From NCBI GenBank assembly GCA_017548045.1, contig JAFYNR010000010.1, forward strand, positions 99,271 through 154,420: a DNA stretch of 55,150 bases, in the 5' to 3' direction. The translations under genes and the position numbers were made by a program. The first letter of the stretch is position 1. The number at the start of each line of letters is the position of its first letter. The notes beneath the pieces were generated by a model, which saw only the letters and a program-made list of their open reading frames with translations, searched no databases and was not told the origin of the DNA. The DNA is from Clostridia bacterium (GTDB taxonomy: Bacteria > Bacillota > Clostridia > Oscillospirales > Acutalibacteraceae). Shown here in pieces: positions 8,287-17,774 of the stretch.

Positions 8287-9927
8287 ATGAATATCTTTCA
8301 GCCAAAGCTTTTCACATCGCTGAAAAGCTACAACAAAAAGCAGTTTATCAACGACCTTGTGGCAGGTCTTATCGTTGCCGTTATCGCTCTTCCCCTTTCA
8401 ATCGCTCTTGCCATAGCATCGGGCGTATCACCCGAAAAGGGTCTTTACACCGCCATTGTTGCAGGCTTTGTAATTGCATTCCTCGGTGGCAGTAACGTAA
8501 ACATTTCGGGTCCTACCGCCGCATTCGCCACCATCGTTGCAGGCATTGTTGCCCAGCACGGTACAGGCGGTCTTATAATCGCCACCATTATGGCAGGCAT
8601 TATACTCGTGTTTATGGGTATATTCAAATTCGGCTCGCTTATAAAATACATACCTCACACCATAACAACGGGCTTCACCTCAGGCATTGCCCTTACCATT
8701 GTTATCGGTCAGGTAAAAGACTTTCTCGGTCTGACCTTTGACCCCTCACTGGCTACGGTTGAAACTATTGAAAAGCTTGAAGCCATCGTCAAATCAATAA
8801 GCACATTCAACTGGCAGGCACTTGTTGTGGGCATTGCGGCAATGGCAATTCTTATTGTGTGGCCCAGAATCAGCAAAAAAATTCCAGGCTCGCTTATTGC
8901 GGTTGTTGCAGGGGTTATAATGGTAAAGGCGCTTGATATGAACGTTAACACCGTGGGCGACCTTTACACAATATCAAGGGAGCTTCCCGAATTTTCACTC
9001 CCCGAATTAAGCGCAAGCTCAATCAGACAGCTTATGCCCAATGCTTTCACCATTGCAATTCTCGCCGCCATTGAATCTCTGCTTTCCTGCGTTGTTTCAG
9101 ACGGTATGATCAATGACAGACACAATTCAAACACCGAGCTTATCGCACAAGGTATGGGCAATATATTCTCGGGTCTTTTCGGCGGTATTCCCGCAACGGG
9201 CGCTATTGCAAGAACAGCCGCAAACGTTAAAAACGGCGGCAGAACACCCGTGGCAGGCATTGTTCACGCGGCAATGCTTCTGCTTATCCTCGTTCTTCTT
9301 ATGCCCTATGCGGCGTGGATCCCCATGCCCGTTATTGCGGCAATCCTTTTTATGGTTGCATACAATATGTGCGAGTGGCGTCAGTTTGTTAAAATCTGCA
9401 AAACAGCACCCAAAAGCGACATTACCGTTCTTGTTGTAACCTTCGTGCTGACGGTTGTTTTTGACCTTGTGGTTGCAATTACAGCAGGTATGATAATTGC
9501 TGTTGTGCTGTTTATGAAGCGTATGGCAGACGTTACAAGCATCAGAACCTGGAGCGACCCCAAAGATGACGACGTTCCCGACAGCGAAAGACTCAAAGCC
9601 ATTCCGGCACACACCGAGGTCGTTGAGTTTGAAGGCCCTATGTTCTTTGCATCGGCAGAAAAATTCAGCCGTATCCCCATAAAAGACGGTGTTACAACCA
9701 TTATTCTCAGAATGCGTAACGTACCTGCACTTGACGAAACCGCAACACGTACGCTTTTTGAAATTTACCGAATCTGCAAAAAATCAAACCGTACCCTTAT
9801 TTTTTCACACACAAACGAACAGCCTCTTGCGGTTATGAAAAAGGCAGGCTTCTACGATAAAGTCGGCGCAGAAAACTTCCTGCCCAATATTGACGAAGCC
9901 CTTGCATACGCCGAAACACTGCAATAA
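8287..9927 (+). CDS. SulP family anion transporter with C-terminal STAS domain
   Basis: This 546-residue membrane protein should move an inorganic anion such as sulfate or bicarbonate across the cytoplasmic membrane. The N-terminal NDLVAGLIVAVIALPLSIALAIASG is the SulP TM1 signature, with GLYTAIVAGFVIAFLGGS following. About 12-14 hydrophobic segments extend to residue 410. From about residue 430 a soluble STAS domain follows, with a beta strand at TTIILRMRNVPALD and a helix at TRTLFEIYR. A GTG at 8278 opens the frame, but the GGGG just before it is best spaced for the ATG at 8287, which is chosen. No carbonic anhydrase is fused or adjacent, so the anion cannot be named. It is a single-gene unit. 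Confidence 0.9.
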   Translation: MNIFQPKLFTSLKSYNKKQFINDLVAGLIVAVIALPLSIALAIASGVSPEKGLYTAIVAGFVIAFLGGSNVNISGPTAAFATIVAGIVAQHGTGGLIIATIMAGIILVFMGIFKFGSLIKYIPHTITTGFTSGIALTIVIGQVKDFLGLTFDPSLATVETIEKLEAIVKSISTFNWQALVVGIAAMAILIVWPRISKKIPGSLIAVVAGVIMVKALDMNVNTVGDLYTISRELPEFSLPELSASSIRQLMPNAFTIAILAAIESLLSCVVSDGMINDRHNSNTELIAQGMGNIFSGLFGGIPATGAIARTAANVKNGGRTPVAGIVHAAMLLLILVLLMPYAAWIPMPVIAAILFMVAYNMCEWRQFVKICKTAPKSDITVLVVTFVLTVVFDLVVAITAGMIIAVVLFMKRMADVTSIRTWSDPKDDDVPDSERLKAIPAHTEVVEFEGPMFFASAEKFSRIPIKDGVTTIILRMRNVPALDETATRTLFEIYRICKKSNRTLIFSHTNEQPLAVMKKAGFYDKVGAENFLPNIDEALAYAETLQ

Positions 9928-9935
9928 AGCAAACA

Positions 9936-9968
9936 GCTCCGAAGCTTTTACGCTTCGGAGCATTTTTT
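9936..9968 (+). terminator. Terminator of the SulP gene
   Basis: A perfect 10-bp stem (9936-9945 with 9952-9961) with a 6-nt loop is followed by ATTTTTT. It sits between convergent genes and overlaps the stop codon region of the minus-strand neighbour. Confidence 0.9.
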
Positions 9969-11295
9969 ATTCGACGAACAGTTTTTCACTTATTGCTGAC
10001 ATCTGCGTTTCATCGGGAGTCAAAGTCATACTGATTTTCACAATAATATTATCCTTGCAGATAACGAAATAATTGGCATAGCCGTCCTCATACTTTATGC
10101 GGTAAACCGTATCCGCACCCCAGGGTACAGGGTCAACTTCAACATAAATATCCGCAAGTAAATCCTGCACTTCGGTTACGCAGGCATCGTAAACGGGCAT
10201 AAAGTATATTTTGTAAACATCGCAAGAAAACGAAAACGTATCCCCATTTTTATCTTTTGCAAACTGCCACGTCTCCGTAACGCTTGCAAAGCCAAGCCAT
10301 TCAAAGGATTTATATTTTGAAACAACACCTTCCGTCTCAATCAAATCTTCAAGGTCAACGGGCAGGTTTTTATCAAAATATATTTCTGTTGTTTCACCGT
10401 CGGGCAAAGTGATTTTTTCGCTCCGTGCAGGGAATAAGGAGTATATTCCGATTGAGCCTGCGACAAAAACTGCAATGAATCCCACTGCGGCTATGGCGGT
10501 CTGTGACTTCTTCTTTTCATCGGCAATATCCTTTCCTGCGATACTTCGTCGCAAGGATTTGAATGTAAACCACATAACAACCGCAAGAGCAATGGCAATC
10601 ACACCGAATATCATCTGCGGCGGCGAAAGGAAGGTGTAAAACTTTAAAGCAGTGGCTGTCAGGTAAAGAGGAATATAAAAATTAGCGTAGTTGAAAATCC
10701 GTTTCGTGTCGGTAAAAAATCTGTCTTCCGCCGCTTTTTTTGCTTTTATATACCAGAAAAGATACTTAAAAATGCTGTAAAGCGACAAAGGAATTGCAAA
10801 GGGAACCGACCAGAATATGTATGCCGCATCGGACATTGTATCAATGGGCTTCTCAAAAAATCGGAAAACGAAATATGTTGTCAACGCTGCTGCGACGGCA
10901 AACATAAAAAGATTTTCAAAAATAATATTTCCCTTTGCAAAGCGGTGAATTTCTCTGACCCTTTCTGCGGCATCGGTATGCAAAGGCACGGGGTTTTCGC
11001 TTTCGTTACAGAATATATGCATTTTTCCTATGTGGGTAACGAACTTCCACCCTGCCACGGAATGCTCATCAATGTATTTCAGCCTTTCATCGGTCATATC
11101 GTCAAACAAAACCCTTTTGGGATAATAACACACTGAAAAACTCATTGACCTCGGCTCAATACGGCGGTATTTCCATTTGCTACCCGTAATTTCTTTCAGC
11201 AACCAGCCTTTTTCCGCCATCTTTTTAAGGTGATTTTCAATACCCGTACAATCGTAATAGGAGTAAATATTAATCTCTTTTTTCATTTCTTCCAT
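9967..11295 (-). CDS. DUF2812 domain membrane protein
   Basis: This 442-residue protein starts with a roughly 110-residue soluble region containing GIENHLKKMAEKGWLL and a following beta-rich stretch with CYYP. This is the 'W/L-x-x-M-A-x-K-G-W-x-L' pattern of DUF2812, a domain often encoded beside PadR regulators. Hydrophobic segments follow near residues 125-148, 155-182, 208-250 and 270-292. A C-terminal region of about 150 residues is predicted outside. The function is unknown. No PadR gene is adjacent here, unlike the usual DUF2812 context. The start at 11295 has GGGGTGAAG just upstream; a second in-frame ATG three codons later is possible. It is a single-gene unit. Confidence 0.72.
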   Translation of the reverse strand: MEEMKKEINIYSYYDCTGIENHLKKMAEKGWLLKEITGSKWKYRRIEPRSMSFSVCYYPKRVLFDDMTDERLKYIDEHSVAGWKFVTHIGKMHIFCNESENPVPLHTDAAERVREIHRFAKGNIIFENLFMFAVAAALTTYFVFRFFEKPIDTMSDAAYIFWSVPFAIPLSLYSIFKYLFWYIKAKKAAEDRFFTDTKRIFNYANFYIPLYLTATALKFYTFLSPPQMIFGVIAIALAVVMWFTFKSLRRSIAGKDIADEKKKSQTAIAAVGFIAVFVAGSIGIYSLFPARSEKITLPDGETTEIYFDKNLPVDLEDLIETEGVVSKYKSFEWLGFASVTETWQFAKDKNGDTFSFSCDVYKIYFMPVYDACVTEVQDLLADIYVEVDPVPWGADTVYRIKYEDGYANYFVICKDNIIVKISMTLTPDETQMSAISEKLFVE

Positions 11296-11319
11296 TCACT
11301 TCACCCCACTCATTTTTTT

Positions 11320-11348
11320 ATCGTAGCATTACTTTTTATTCTTGTCAA
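11320..11348 (-). promoter_or_regulatory. Sigma-A promoter of the DUF2812 gene
   Basis: On the minus strand, a perfect TTGACA (11343-11348) and TACGAT (11320-11325) are 17 bp apart, 24 bp before the start codon. The -35 overlaps the T tract of the neighbouring kinase terminator. Confidence 0.7.
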
Positions 11349-11381
11349 GAAAAAAGAGCAGTCCGTAAAAGAACTGCTCTT
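11346..11381 (-). terminator. Terminator of the FGGY kinase gene
   Basis: Read on the minus strand, AAGAGCAGT pairs with ACTGCTCTT (11354-11362 with 11373-11381) and is followed by TTTTTTCTTG. Confidence 0.88.
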
Positions 11382-11392
11382 ATGTTCAATTA

Positions 11393-12982
11393 TCAGAATG
11401 CCTCAACTGCTGCCTTTTCAGCCGCAAGACCCTTTTTGTAGTTTTTAAGGAATGCCTTGAAGCCTGCAATATCATCCGCATCGGGAGCGATTTCCGTTGA
11501 ATCCTGACCTGCAAAAACCTTGTTCTCAAGGTACTTATCAAGGGTTTCGCCCTCTGCCTTGCTTACCATATATTCAGCAAGAATTGCTACGCCCCAGGGA
11601 CCGCCTTCGCCTGCGGTTTTCATAACGGATACAGGTGCATTGAGTGCGGCACCCATAATCTTCTGACCTGCAACGGGAGCCTTGAAGTAGCCGCCGTGAC
11701 CGAGAATTCTGTCAACCTTAACGTCCTCATCCTCAAGAATTTCCATACCGATGCTGAGAGTTGCCGCCGCCGATGAAAGCTGAACTCTCGCAAAGTTTTC
11801 AAGAGTGAATTTGCTGTCGGGTCCTCTGAAAAACATAGGCTTACCGCTGTCAAGACCTGTAATAACCTCACCTGAAAGGTAGTTATATGCAACAAGACCG
11901 CCGCAGTCCTTATCGCCTTCAAGTGCTTTTTCAAACATCTTGTCAAGGACCTTGTAAATACTGATATCCATACCCAGCGCCTTGCACATTGACGTGAACA
12001 TTCCTGCCCAGGCATCGATTTCACCCGAGCAGTTGTTACAGTGCACCATAGCAACGGGCATACCAGCAGGAGTCGTAACCATATCGATTTCGGGGTAAAG
12101 CTTTGAAAGTGCCTTTTCAAGAACAACCATAAGGAAGATGGATGTACCTGCGGAAACGTTACCCGTTCTTACGGCAACAGAATTTGTGGCAACCATACCC
12201 GTACCTGCATCGCCCTCGGGAGGACAAAGAGCTACACCTGCCTTGAATTCGCCTGTGGGGTCAAGGAGAAGTGCGCCTTCTTCGGAGAGAACGCCTGCGT
12301 TTTCGCCTGCAACAAGCACCTTGGGAAGAATATCCGCAATCTTCCAGGGGAAGCCGTATGAAGCAACCTTCTCATCAAACTGTGAAAGCATTTTTGCGTC
12401 GTAATCGTTGGTGATGCTGTCAATGGGGAACATACCCGAAGCCTCGCCTACACCGATAACCTTGTTGCCCGTCAGCTTCCAATGAACGTATGCAGCAAGA
12501 GTTGCAATAAAGTCAACGTCCTTAACGTGTTCTTCGCCGTTGAGAATTGCCTGATAAAGGTGTGCAATGCTCCAACGCTGGGGAATGTTAAAATTAAAAA
12601 GCTCGCTGAGTTCTTCCGCCGATTTTGCGGTGATTGTATTTCTCCAGGTTCTGAACTGTGCAAGCTGATTGCCGTCTTTATCAAAAGCAAGGTAGCCGTG
12701 CATCATACCGCTGATACCCAGCGCACCTACGGTCGTCAGCTTTTCGCCGTATTTTTCGGCAACATTCTTTTTAAGCGCACCGAATGCACCTCTGAGACCT
12801 TCCCACACCTGCTCCATAGGATAAGTCCATATACCGTTGTCGTATGTATTTTCCCAGTCAAAGCTGCCTGACGCAAGAGGCTCGTGATTCTTGCCGATAA
12901 GAACAGCCTTTATTCTTGTTGAACCGAATTCAATACCCAGAGCTGTCTGCCCCGAAGCTATTGCCTTTTTGATATTTTCCAT
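11393..12982 (-). CDS. FGGY family carbohydrate kinase
   Basis: This 529-residue cytosolic enzyme should phosphorylate a sugar or sugar alcohol with ATP. The N-terminal [16 protein letters not shown] is the phosphate-1 loop of the ASKHA fold, with the expected acidic residue changed to Glu. [15 protein letters not shown] is the FGGY substrate-side motif, and GHGGYFK and GEGGPWG near the C-terminus belong to the adenosine-binding half. The size and the M-M-H-G motif resemble xylulokinase- or ribulokinase-like members, but the exact sugar is not readable. A GTG at 12991 opens the frame, but GGAGAG lies directly against it, so the ATG at 12980-12982 is chosen. The gene is divergent from the transporter at 13136, a common arrangement for uptake plus phosphorylation of one sugar. 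Confidence 0.85.
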   Translation of the reverse strand: MENIKKAIASGQTALGIEFGSTRIKAVLIGKNHEPLASGSFDWENTYDNGIWTYPMEQVWEGLRGAFGALKKNVAEKYGEKLTTVGALGISGMMHGYLAFDKDGNQLAQFRTWRNTITAKSAEELSELFNFNIPQRWSIAHLYQAILNGEEHVKDVDFIATLAAYVHWKLTGNKVIGVGEASGMFPIDSITNDYDAKMLSQFDEKVASYGFPWKIADILPKVLVAGENAGVLSEEGALLLDPTGEFKAGVALCPPEGDAGTGMVATNSVAVRTGNVSAGTSIFLMVVLEKALSKLYPEIDMVTTPAGMPVAMVHCNNCSGEIDAWAGMFTSMCKALGMDISIYKVLDKMFEKALEGDKDCGGLVAYNYLSGEVITGLDSGKPMFFRGPDSKFTLENFARVQLSSAAATLSIGMEILEDEDVKVDRILGHGGYFKAPVAGQKIMGAALNAPVSVMKTAGEGGPWGVAILAEYMVSKAEGETLDKYLENKVFAGQDSTEIAPDADDIAGFKAFLKNYKKGLAAEKAAVEAF

Positions 12983-13018
12983 TATTATCACTCTCCGTCA
13001 GAAAGTTCATTTTTGTTA

Positions 13019-13047
13019 ATAATATCAAAAACCTTTTACTCCGTCAA
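13019..13047 (-). promoter_or_regulatory. Sigma-A promoter of the FGGY kinase gene
   Basis: On the minus strand, TTGACG (13042-13047) and TATTAT (13019-13024) are 17 bp apart. The -35 lies 27 bp from that of the divergent transporter promoter, so one regulator could control both. Confidence 0.75.
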
Positions 13048-13074
13048 GACTTTGAACAAAAAGTGCTCAACCTG

Positions 13075-13103
13075 TTGCAAAATATCATATGTTTTGATAT
13101 AAT
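13075..13103 (+). promoter_or_regulatory. Sigma-A promoter of the tailed GPH transporter gene
   Basis: TTGCAA (13075-13080), a 17-bp spacer and a perfect TATAAT (13098-13103) lie 32 bp upstream of the ATG. Confidence 0.8.
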
Positions 13104-13135
13104 AACCTTTATATAAAGTAAAAAGGAGGAAAATC

Positions 13136-15553
13136 ATGAACTTGGTCGGTATTGTGAAAGAAGGCGTTTCAAAAGTAAAAACCTATTGGAAAACGCCGCC
13201 TCTCGGAAAGTACATGAATTTCAAAGAAATCGTATCCCTTGCAGGAGGCGGAATAGGTGTTAAATTCATCATCACCTGCATTTCCTCGGTTCTGCTCTCC
13301 GCAACAAACGTTTTTGTAGGTAACACAATCGGCATTGAGCCGATGAATATGTATTTCATATATATTCTTGCTGTTGTTCTCAGCTTCCCTCTGACAATGT
13401 TCAGAGCCTACATCATCGATAACGCCCGTAACAGAAAAGGTAAATACAGACCTTACATACTGACTATGGGTCTTCCCACCGTTATTCTTGCAATCGGCTA
13501 TTTCTGGTTCCCCTATGAAAAATTAGGCGGCCAGCTTATGAAATGCGCTGTTGTGCTTCTCTTTAACATCGGATTCCAGTTCTTCTATAACTTCCTTTAT
13601 GATGCATACGACAACTATATCGTTGTTCTTTCACCCAACACTCAGGAAAGAGCAAACGTTTCCTCAATAAAATCCGTTACAGACTCCCTTGCGCCCACAA
13701 TCACAAATGCGGTTATCCCCCTTCTTGCAACGGGTCTTATCGGCACAAACAACCTTAACGACATCAGAATTTATCGCTACATCTGGCCCCCCGTTCTTAT
13801 CTTAGGTTTCCTTCTGAGCGTTATCGTTTACGTCAACACCGAAGAAAAAATCGTTCAGGCAAAAACCCACGTTGTTCAGATAAAGTTCATTGATGCTCTG
13901 CGCGCGGTTGCCAAAAACAAATATTTCTGGGTAATTTCACTTGCAGGCTGGCTGGGCTTCCTTGAAGGCTCGTGCCTTAACATTCTCAACTGGCTTTATT
14001 CATATCAGCACGCCTGCACAAGCGGTCAGTATTCACTTATCGTTACCATTTACGGCAACGCATCCCTCTGGGGTATGCTTCTTGCACCTCTTTCAATCAA
14101 GAAAATCGGCAAGAAAAATACACTTATCCTCACCAACGCACTCAACATTATATTCATCGCTCTTATTTATCCCGTAGTTAAATATGCGGATATGAGCATA
14201 ATGATATGGCTTGTTATGATGTGCCTGTGGTTCAACGCCCTTGTAGGTTCGTTTGCTCACATACTTACACCTGCACTCAACGGCGATATCCGCGACTATC
14301 AGCAGTATATCACAGGCGAAAGAATTGACGGTATGTTTGCCGCTGTGGGTCTTATCGGTTCGGTTATCACAATGGCAACAAGCTCAGTTCTTCCCGCAAT
14401 TTACGAAAAAATCGGCTTCAACGAAACCAAACTGAACGAACTTTTACCTCTGATTGTTGCTCAGGAAGGCGAGCTGATAGACCCCACCAATGTTTATAAT
14501 GTTCTGTATCACAGAGAAACATTCATAAGCATTTTCGGCGTTCTTGTTGCCGTTTCTGTGCTGGGTGCGGCGCTCAATGTTATCCCCTATTTCTTCTATG
14601 ACCTTTCGGAAATCAAGCAACAAGGTATGATCAAGGTTCTTAAAATCCGCGCTCTTTTCGAAGATTACGGCAACGGTGTTCTTAAAGACAAAGACCTTGT
14701 CGAGGCAGTTGAAGCTGTCAGAGAAGCAAACGAGCTTGCAGACGCACAGCCCGCAGACCTTAAAGCTCTCAGAGCAGAAAGACGCTGTGCTTCAGGCAAG
14801 GAAGCAAAGAAAGCCGCAAGAAAAGCTTACAAGGATGCGGTTGCACTTAATCAGAACATTGAAATTTCAAAAATCGTTCTTGACGAAATGGACCGCTTCA
14901 ACACTCCCTTCGGCAAGGCACAGCTTGCAGAAGCACGCCTTAACGCAGGCGCAGGCTACGAAGCAATCTACAACTATGAAGTATCCGCACTTGGTGCCGC
15001 AAAGGCACTTCCCTCTTCAACTCCCGAAGAAAAGGAATACAGAAAATACGCAATCTCCGTTGCAAAAGAATTCATCGACGCAAAGAAGGCGGCGGCAAAA
15101 TATTTTTCAAATAACATTGTTGATTTTGATATCTCCGTATTTGAAAAGCTCTTTGACAGAGAAGATGCTCTTGAAGCAGAGCTGAAAGAAACATACCAGA
15201 AGCTCTACACTGCAAGAGATAACAAGGATAAGGATGCAGTTGAATTCTGCACAAACCGAATCAAGGTAATCAAAGCGGAGCAGAAGAAAACGGAAAACGA
15301 AATCAAAAAAGCTACCAACGACAACTCTGTTTACAATCGCGCCGCAAGACCTGTAATGAAAGCACGCAAGCTTGTTACACAGAGCGAAAACTACGCAAGA
15401 TTTGAAGAAATCGCTGCAATGTATGACGAGGCAAAAATCCGTCACGAAAAAGCTCAGGCAGATGCCGCCGCAGAGGCTGCAAGAATTGCCGAAGAAGAAA
15501 AGGCATATGCCGAAAAGCTCAGAGCTGAAAAAGCGGCAAAGAAAAAGAAATAA
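13136..15553 (+). CDS. GPH/MFS_2 transporter with long C-terminal coiled-coil tail
   Basis: This 805-residue protein has a sugar-symporter body (about residues 1-500) and a hydrophilic, Ala/Glu/Lys-rich tail of about 300 residues. The transporter part carries RNRKGKYRPYILTMGLP near residues 98-114, the MelB/GPH loop motif, and many membrane helices. The tail begins near KQQGMIKVLKIRALFED, is strongly helical, includes repeated heptad-like stretches such as EEKEYRKYAISVAKEF and AQADAAAEAARIAEEEKAYA, and ends in AAKKKK. Ordinary GPH symporters end at about 450-500 residues, so the tail is an addition of unknown role, perhaps scaffolding or regulation at the inner membrane face. The ATG has AAGGAGG 7-13 nt upstream. 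It is divergent from an FGGY kinase and probably supplies its substrate (inference). Confidence 0.8.
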   Translation: MNLVGIVKEGVSKVKTYWKTPPLGKYMNFKEIVSLAGGGIGVKFIITCISSVLLSATNVFVGNTIGIEPMNMYFIYILAVVLSFPLTMFRAYIIDNARNRKGKYRPYILTMGLPTVILAIGYFWFPYEKLGGQLMKCAVVLLFNIGFQFFYNFLYDAYDNYIVVLSPNTQERANVSSIKSVTDSLAPTITNAVIPLLATGLIGTNNLNDIRIYRYIWPPVLILGFLLSVIVYVNTEEKIVQAKTHVVQIKFIDALRAVAKNKYFWVISLAGWLGFLEGSCLNILNWLYSYQHACTSGQYSLIVTIYGNASLWGMLLAPLSIKKIGKKNTLILTNALNIIFIALIYPVVKYADMSIMIWLVMMCLWFNALVGSFAHILTPALNGDIRDYQQYITGERIDGMFAAVGLIGSVITMATSSVLPAIYEKIGFNETKLNELLPLIVAQEGELIDPTNVYNVLYHRETFISIFGVLVAVSVLGAALNVIPYFFYDLSEIKQQGMIKVLKIRALFEDYGNGVLKDKDLVEAVEAVREANELADAQPADLKALRAERRCASGKEAKKAARKAYKDAVALNQNIEISKIVLDEMDRFNTPFGKAQLAEARLNAGAGYEAIYNYEVSALGAAKALPSSTPEEKEYRKYAISVAKEFIDAKKAAAKYFSNNIVDFDISVFEKLFDREDALEAELKETYQKLYTARDNKDKDAVEFCTNRIKVIKAEQKKTENEIKKATNDNSVYNRAARPVMKARKLVTQSENYARFEEIAAMYDEAKIRHEKAQADAAAEAARIAEEEKAYAEKLRAEKAAKKKK

Positions 15554-15560
15554 AAACATT

Positions 15561-15597
15561 AACGGGCAGTACATTATCGTACTGCCCGTTAAATTTT
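15561..15597 (+). terminator. Bidirectional terminator after the tailed transporter gene
   Basis: A perfect 12-bp stem (15561-15572 with 15579-15590) is followed by AAATTTTAT on the plus strand and by a TGTTTTTA tract on the minus strand. It ends the transporter gene and the convergent two-gene unit. Confidence 0.88.
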
Positions 15598-15811
15598 ATC
15601 TGTATTTATATATTACAAAACCACCTGCCGCCACACCAAAAATTCCGCTGATTACCGCTTTTACATACCACAGCTTTTTTACGCTTGCAATAAAGCATTC
15701 AAATGGCGGTGCGGAAAGCTTCAGCGCAAACCAAGGCGAATAACACAGAGCGACATATACGGTTAAAAATACGGCGGCGAAAACAAACGAAAAAAGTAAA
15801 AACTTTTTCAT
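15596..15811 (-). CDS. Small two-TM membrane protein, function unknown
   Basis: This 71-residue protein starts MKKFLLFSFVFAAVFLT and has two hydrophobic segments (about residues 5-24 and 51-68) separated by a short loop containing FECFIASVKKLWY. No family is recognised. The open frame extends to 15841, but the ATG at 15809-15811 is preceded by AAGGGGAT at proper distance and is chosen. It begins 27 nt after the lipoprotein gene ends, so the two probably share a transcript and may both act at the cell envelope. Confidence 0.6.
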   Translation of the reverse strand: MKKFLLFSFVFAAVFLTVYVALCYSPWFALKLSAPPFECFIASVKKLWYVKAVISGIFGVAAGGFVIYKYR

Positions 15812-15837
15812 ATCAACATCCCCTTTCAACATTAATT

Positions 15838-16290
15838 TCACTCGGTACGGGACATAATCTCATAATAGCATTCAGGCGGTACTTCATTCCGTTCAATGCA
15901 GTATGTGCCGTCATCAAGCCTTACCGTATCCAATCCGCTTTCAAACATTATACCGTGAGAATACACAATTTCAATATGAACGGAGTTTGTACCCGGAGGC
16001 ATCAGCTCGGGGGCTTTTTCGCCCACGGTAAAGGTTTCCAGCCAGCTTATGATTTCATCCATATATTCCTGCGGCACTTCGCTTCCCTTTCCCGTTCCGT
16101 AATCGTGATACTCGTAGAAGGTTATGCTTGAAACGTTATCGGTATCAAAAGCGGGAGTTTCCGCAGTATCTTTCGTTAATTCAACTTTTTCCGTATTATA
16201 TTCATCACTGTTAACCGTTGACGTTCCGTCGCAAGACACAAAACAAAACATTGAAAACACGCAAATGATTAAAAGTAAATATCTTTTCAC
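15838..16290 (-). CDS. Putative lipoprotein, function unknown
   Basis: This 150-residue protein starts at a GTG (16288-16290) with AAGGGGAG about 6 nt upstream. A TTG further out is in frame, but it would overlap that ribosome binding site. The N-terminus KRYLLLIICVFSMF followed by VSC-D is a lipoprotein signal peptide with a lipobox ending at Cys20. The mature part is acidic, with a Ser/Thr/Glu-rich spacer and then a compact domain containing SSITFYEYHDYGTGKG and IISWLETFTVG. No family is recognised. It is cotranscribed with the small membrane protein that follows. Confidence 0.65.
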   Translation of the reverse strand: MKRYLLLIICVFSMFCFVSCDGTSTVNSDEYNTEKVELTKDTAETPAFDTDNVSSITFYEYHDYGTGKGSEVPQEYMDEIISWLETFTVGEKAPELMPPGTNSVHIEIVYSHGIMFESGLDTVRLDDGTYCIERNEVPPECYYEIMSRTE

Positions 16291-16346
16291 ACAAATCTCC
16301 CCTTTCAATCATTATTCGCCTCAATTACAAAAAACACTCATACAAA

Positions 16347-16380
16347 CAAAAAAGCTCCCGTTTTTGGGCGGGAGCAATTT
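16347..16380 (-). terminator. Terminator of ftsZ
   Basis: Read on the minus strand, GCTCCCG pairs with CGGGAGC (16354-16360 with 16369-16375) and is followed by TTTTTTG. The other side also has an ATTTTT tract, so it could act in both directions. Confidence 0.85.
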
Positions 16381-16391
16381 TTATAATTATT

Positions 16392-17645
16392 TTATTTGTT
16401 ATCGTTGCCTCTGATGATATCGTTAATCATAATGTAGAACTGATCGTCATCGAAGCTGCCCTCAGCCTTGGGGGCTGCAGGTGCTGCTGCAGGAGCAGAA
16501 GTGCTTGAAATTTCGTTGTTACTGCTGTTGTTGCTTGCACCGAAGTTGGGGATGCTGGGTGCTGCAGGTGCCGCAGGCTTAACAACGGGAGCTGCAGGTG
16601 CGGCAGGAGCTGCAGGTGCAACGGGTGCTGCTACCTTTGCGGCTGCCATAAAGGGATTTGCTGCAACGGGTGCTTCGGGAGCCTTTACGGTTGAATCAAA
16701 GCCTGTTGCGATAACGGTGATAACCATTTCATCATCAAGGTCGGGATCAAATGCAATACCCCAGGTGATGTTTGCATCCTCGTGAGCCTTGTTGGTGATG
16801 ATTTCTGCTGCATTCTCAACGTCTTCAAGATCAACGTCGTCAGATGCGGTAATGCTGATGATAACGCCCTTTGCGCCTGCGATTGAGGTTTCGAGAAGGG
16901 GGCTTGAAACTGCTGCGTTTGCGGCACATTCAGCCTTATCCTTGCCCTTTGCACGGCCAACGCCCATATGAGCATATCCTGCATCCTTCATTACGCTGGT
17001 AACGTCAGCAAAGTCAAGGTTGATGAAGCCGGGAATCTTAATAAGCTCTGAAATGCTCTTGACACCCTGAAGAAGAACTTCGTCTGCCTCTGCAAATGCT
17101 TCTGCAATGGTCTTCTTCTTTTCGTCAAGTGCACGGAGTCTGTCGTTAGGAATAACAATAAGGCTGTCTACGTGCTCAGCAAGCTTTGAAATACCGTCCT
17201 GAGCCTGAACCATTCTTCTGCGGCCTTCAAACTTGAAGGGCTTTGTTACAACGCCGATGGTAAGGCAGCCCATTTCTTTTGCAACAGATGCGATAACGGG
17301 AGCTGCGCCTGTACCTGTGCCGCCGCCCATACCTGCGGTGATGAATACCATATCTGTGCCCTTGAGTGCATCAGAGATTGCATCCTTGCTCTCTTCAGCA
17401 GCCTTTGCGCCAACCTCAGGCTTACCGCCTGCGCCCTGACCGTGAGTTGATTTCTCACCGATCTGGATTTTATGAGTAGCCTTTGAATGAACAAGAACCT
17501 GCTTGTCTGTGTTAACAGCGATGAACTCTGCACCGAGAACACCCTGTGTAATCATGCGGTTAACTGCATTTCCGCCGCCGCCACCGACGCCGATTACTTT
17601 TATCTGAACCGCACTTTCAAAATCGTTATCAATTTCGAATGCCAT
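16392..17645 (-). CDS. ftsZ: Cell division protein FtsZ
   Basis: This 417-residue tubulin homologue forms the cytokinetic Z-ring. The GTPase domain is complete: [17 protein letters not shown] near the N-terminus, the [13 protein letters not shown] tubulin signature loop near residue 107, and the NLDFADV T7-loop region with the catalytic Asp. The C-terminal linker is low-complexity, dominated by Ala-Pro runs. The extreme C-terminus, [19 protein letters not shown], does not carry the usual D-I-P-x-F-L-R peptide that binds FtsA and SepF. The start ATG has AGGGGGTC 7 nt upstream. It lies last in the dcw cluster but has its own promoter and terminator, so it can be expressed independently of divIB. 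Confidence 0.97.
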   Translation of the reverse strand: MAFEIDNDFESAVQIKVIGVGGGGGNAVNRMITQGVLGAEFIAVNTDKQVLVHSKATHKIQIGEKSTHGQGAGGKPEVGAKAAEESKDAISDALKGTDMVFITAGMGGGTGTGAAPVIASVAKEMGCLTIGVVTKPFKFEGRRRMVQAQDGISKLAEHVDSLIVIPNDRLRALDEKKKTIAEAFAEADEVLLQGVKSISELIKIPGFINLDFADVTSVMKDAGYAHMGVGRAKGKDKAECAANAAVSSPLLETSIAGAKGVIISITASDDVDLEDVENAAEIITNKAHEDANITWGIAFDPDLDDEMVITVIATGFDSTVKAPEAPVAANPFMAAAKVAAPVAPAAPAAPAAPVVKPAAPAAPSIPNFGASNNSSNNEISSTSAPAAAPAAPKAEGSFDDDQFYIMINDIIRGNDNK

Positions 17646-17689
17646 TTCTTTGACCCCCTATTAATATTAAGGTATAATAAAACAGAATT

Positions 17690-17718
17690 ATATTACCATA
17701 TATTTATAAAAAAAACAA
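17690..17718 (-). promoter_or_regulatory. Candidate sigma-A promoter of ftsZ
   Basis: On the minus strand, TTGTTT (17713-17718) and TAATAT (17690-17695) are 17 bp apart in the AT-rich gap before ftsZ. The region is so AT-rich that a neighbouring -10 cannot be excluded. Confidence 0.55.
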
Positions 17719-17774
17719 GAACAATTTTTAAAAAACTCTTATTTTCAGCGGTTTTTTTGCATTATTACATATAT

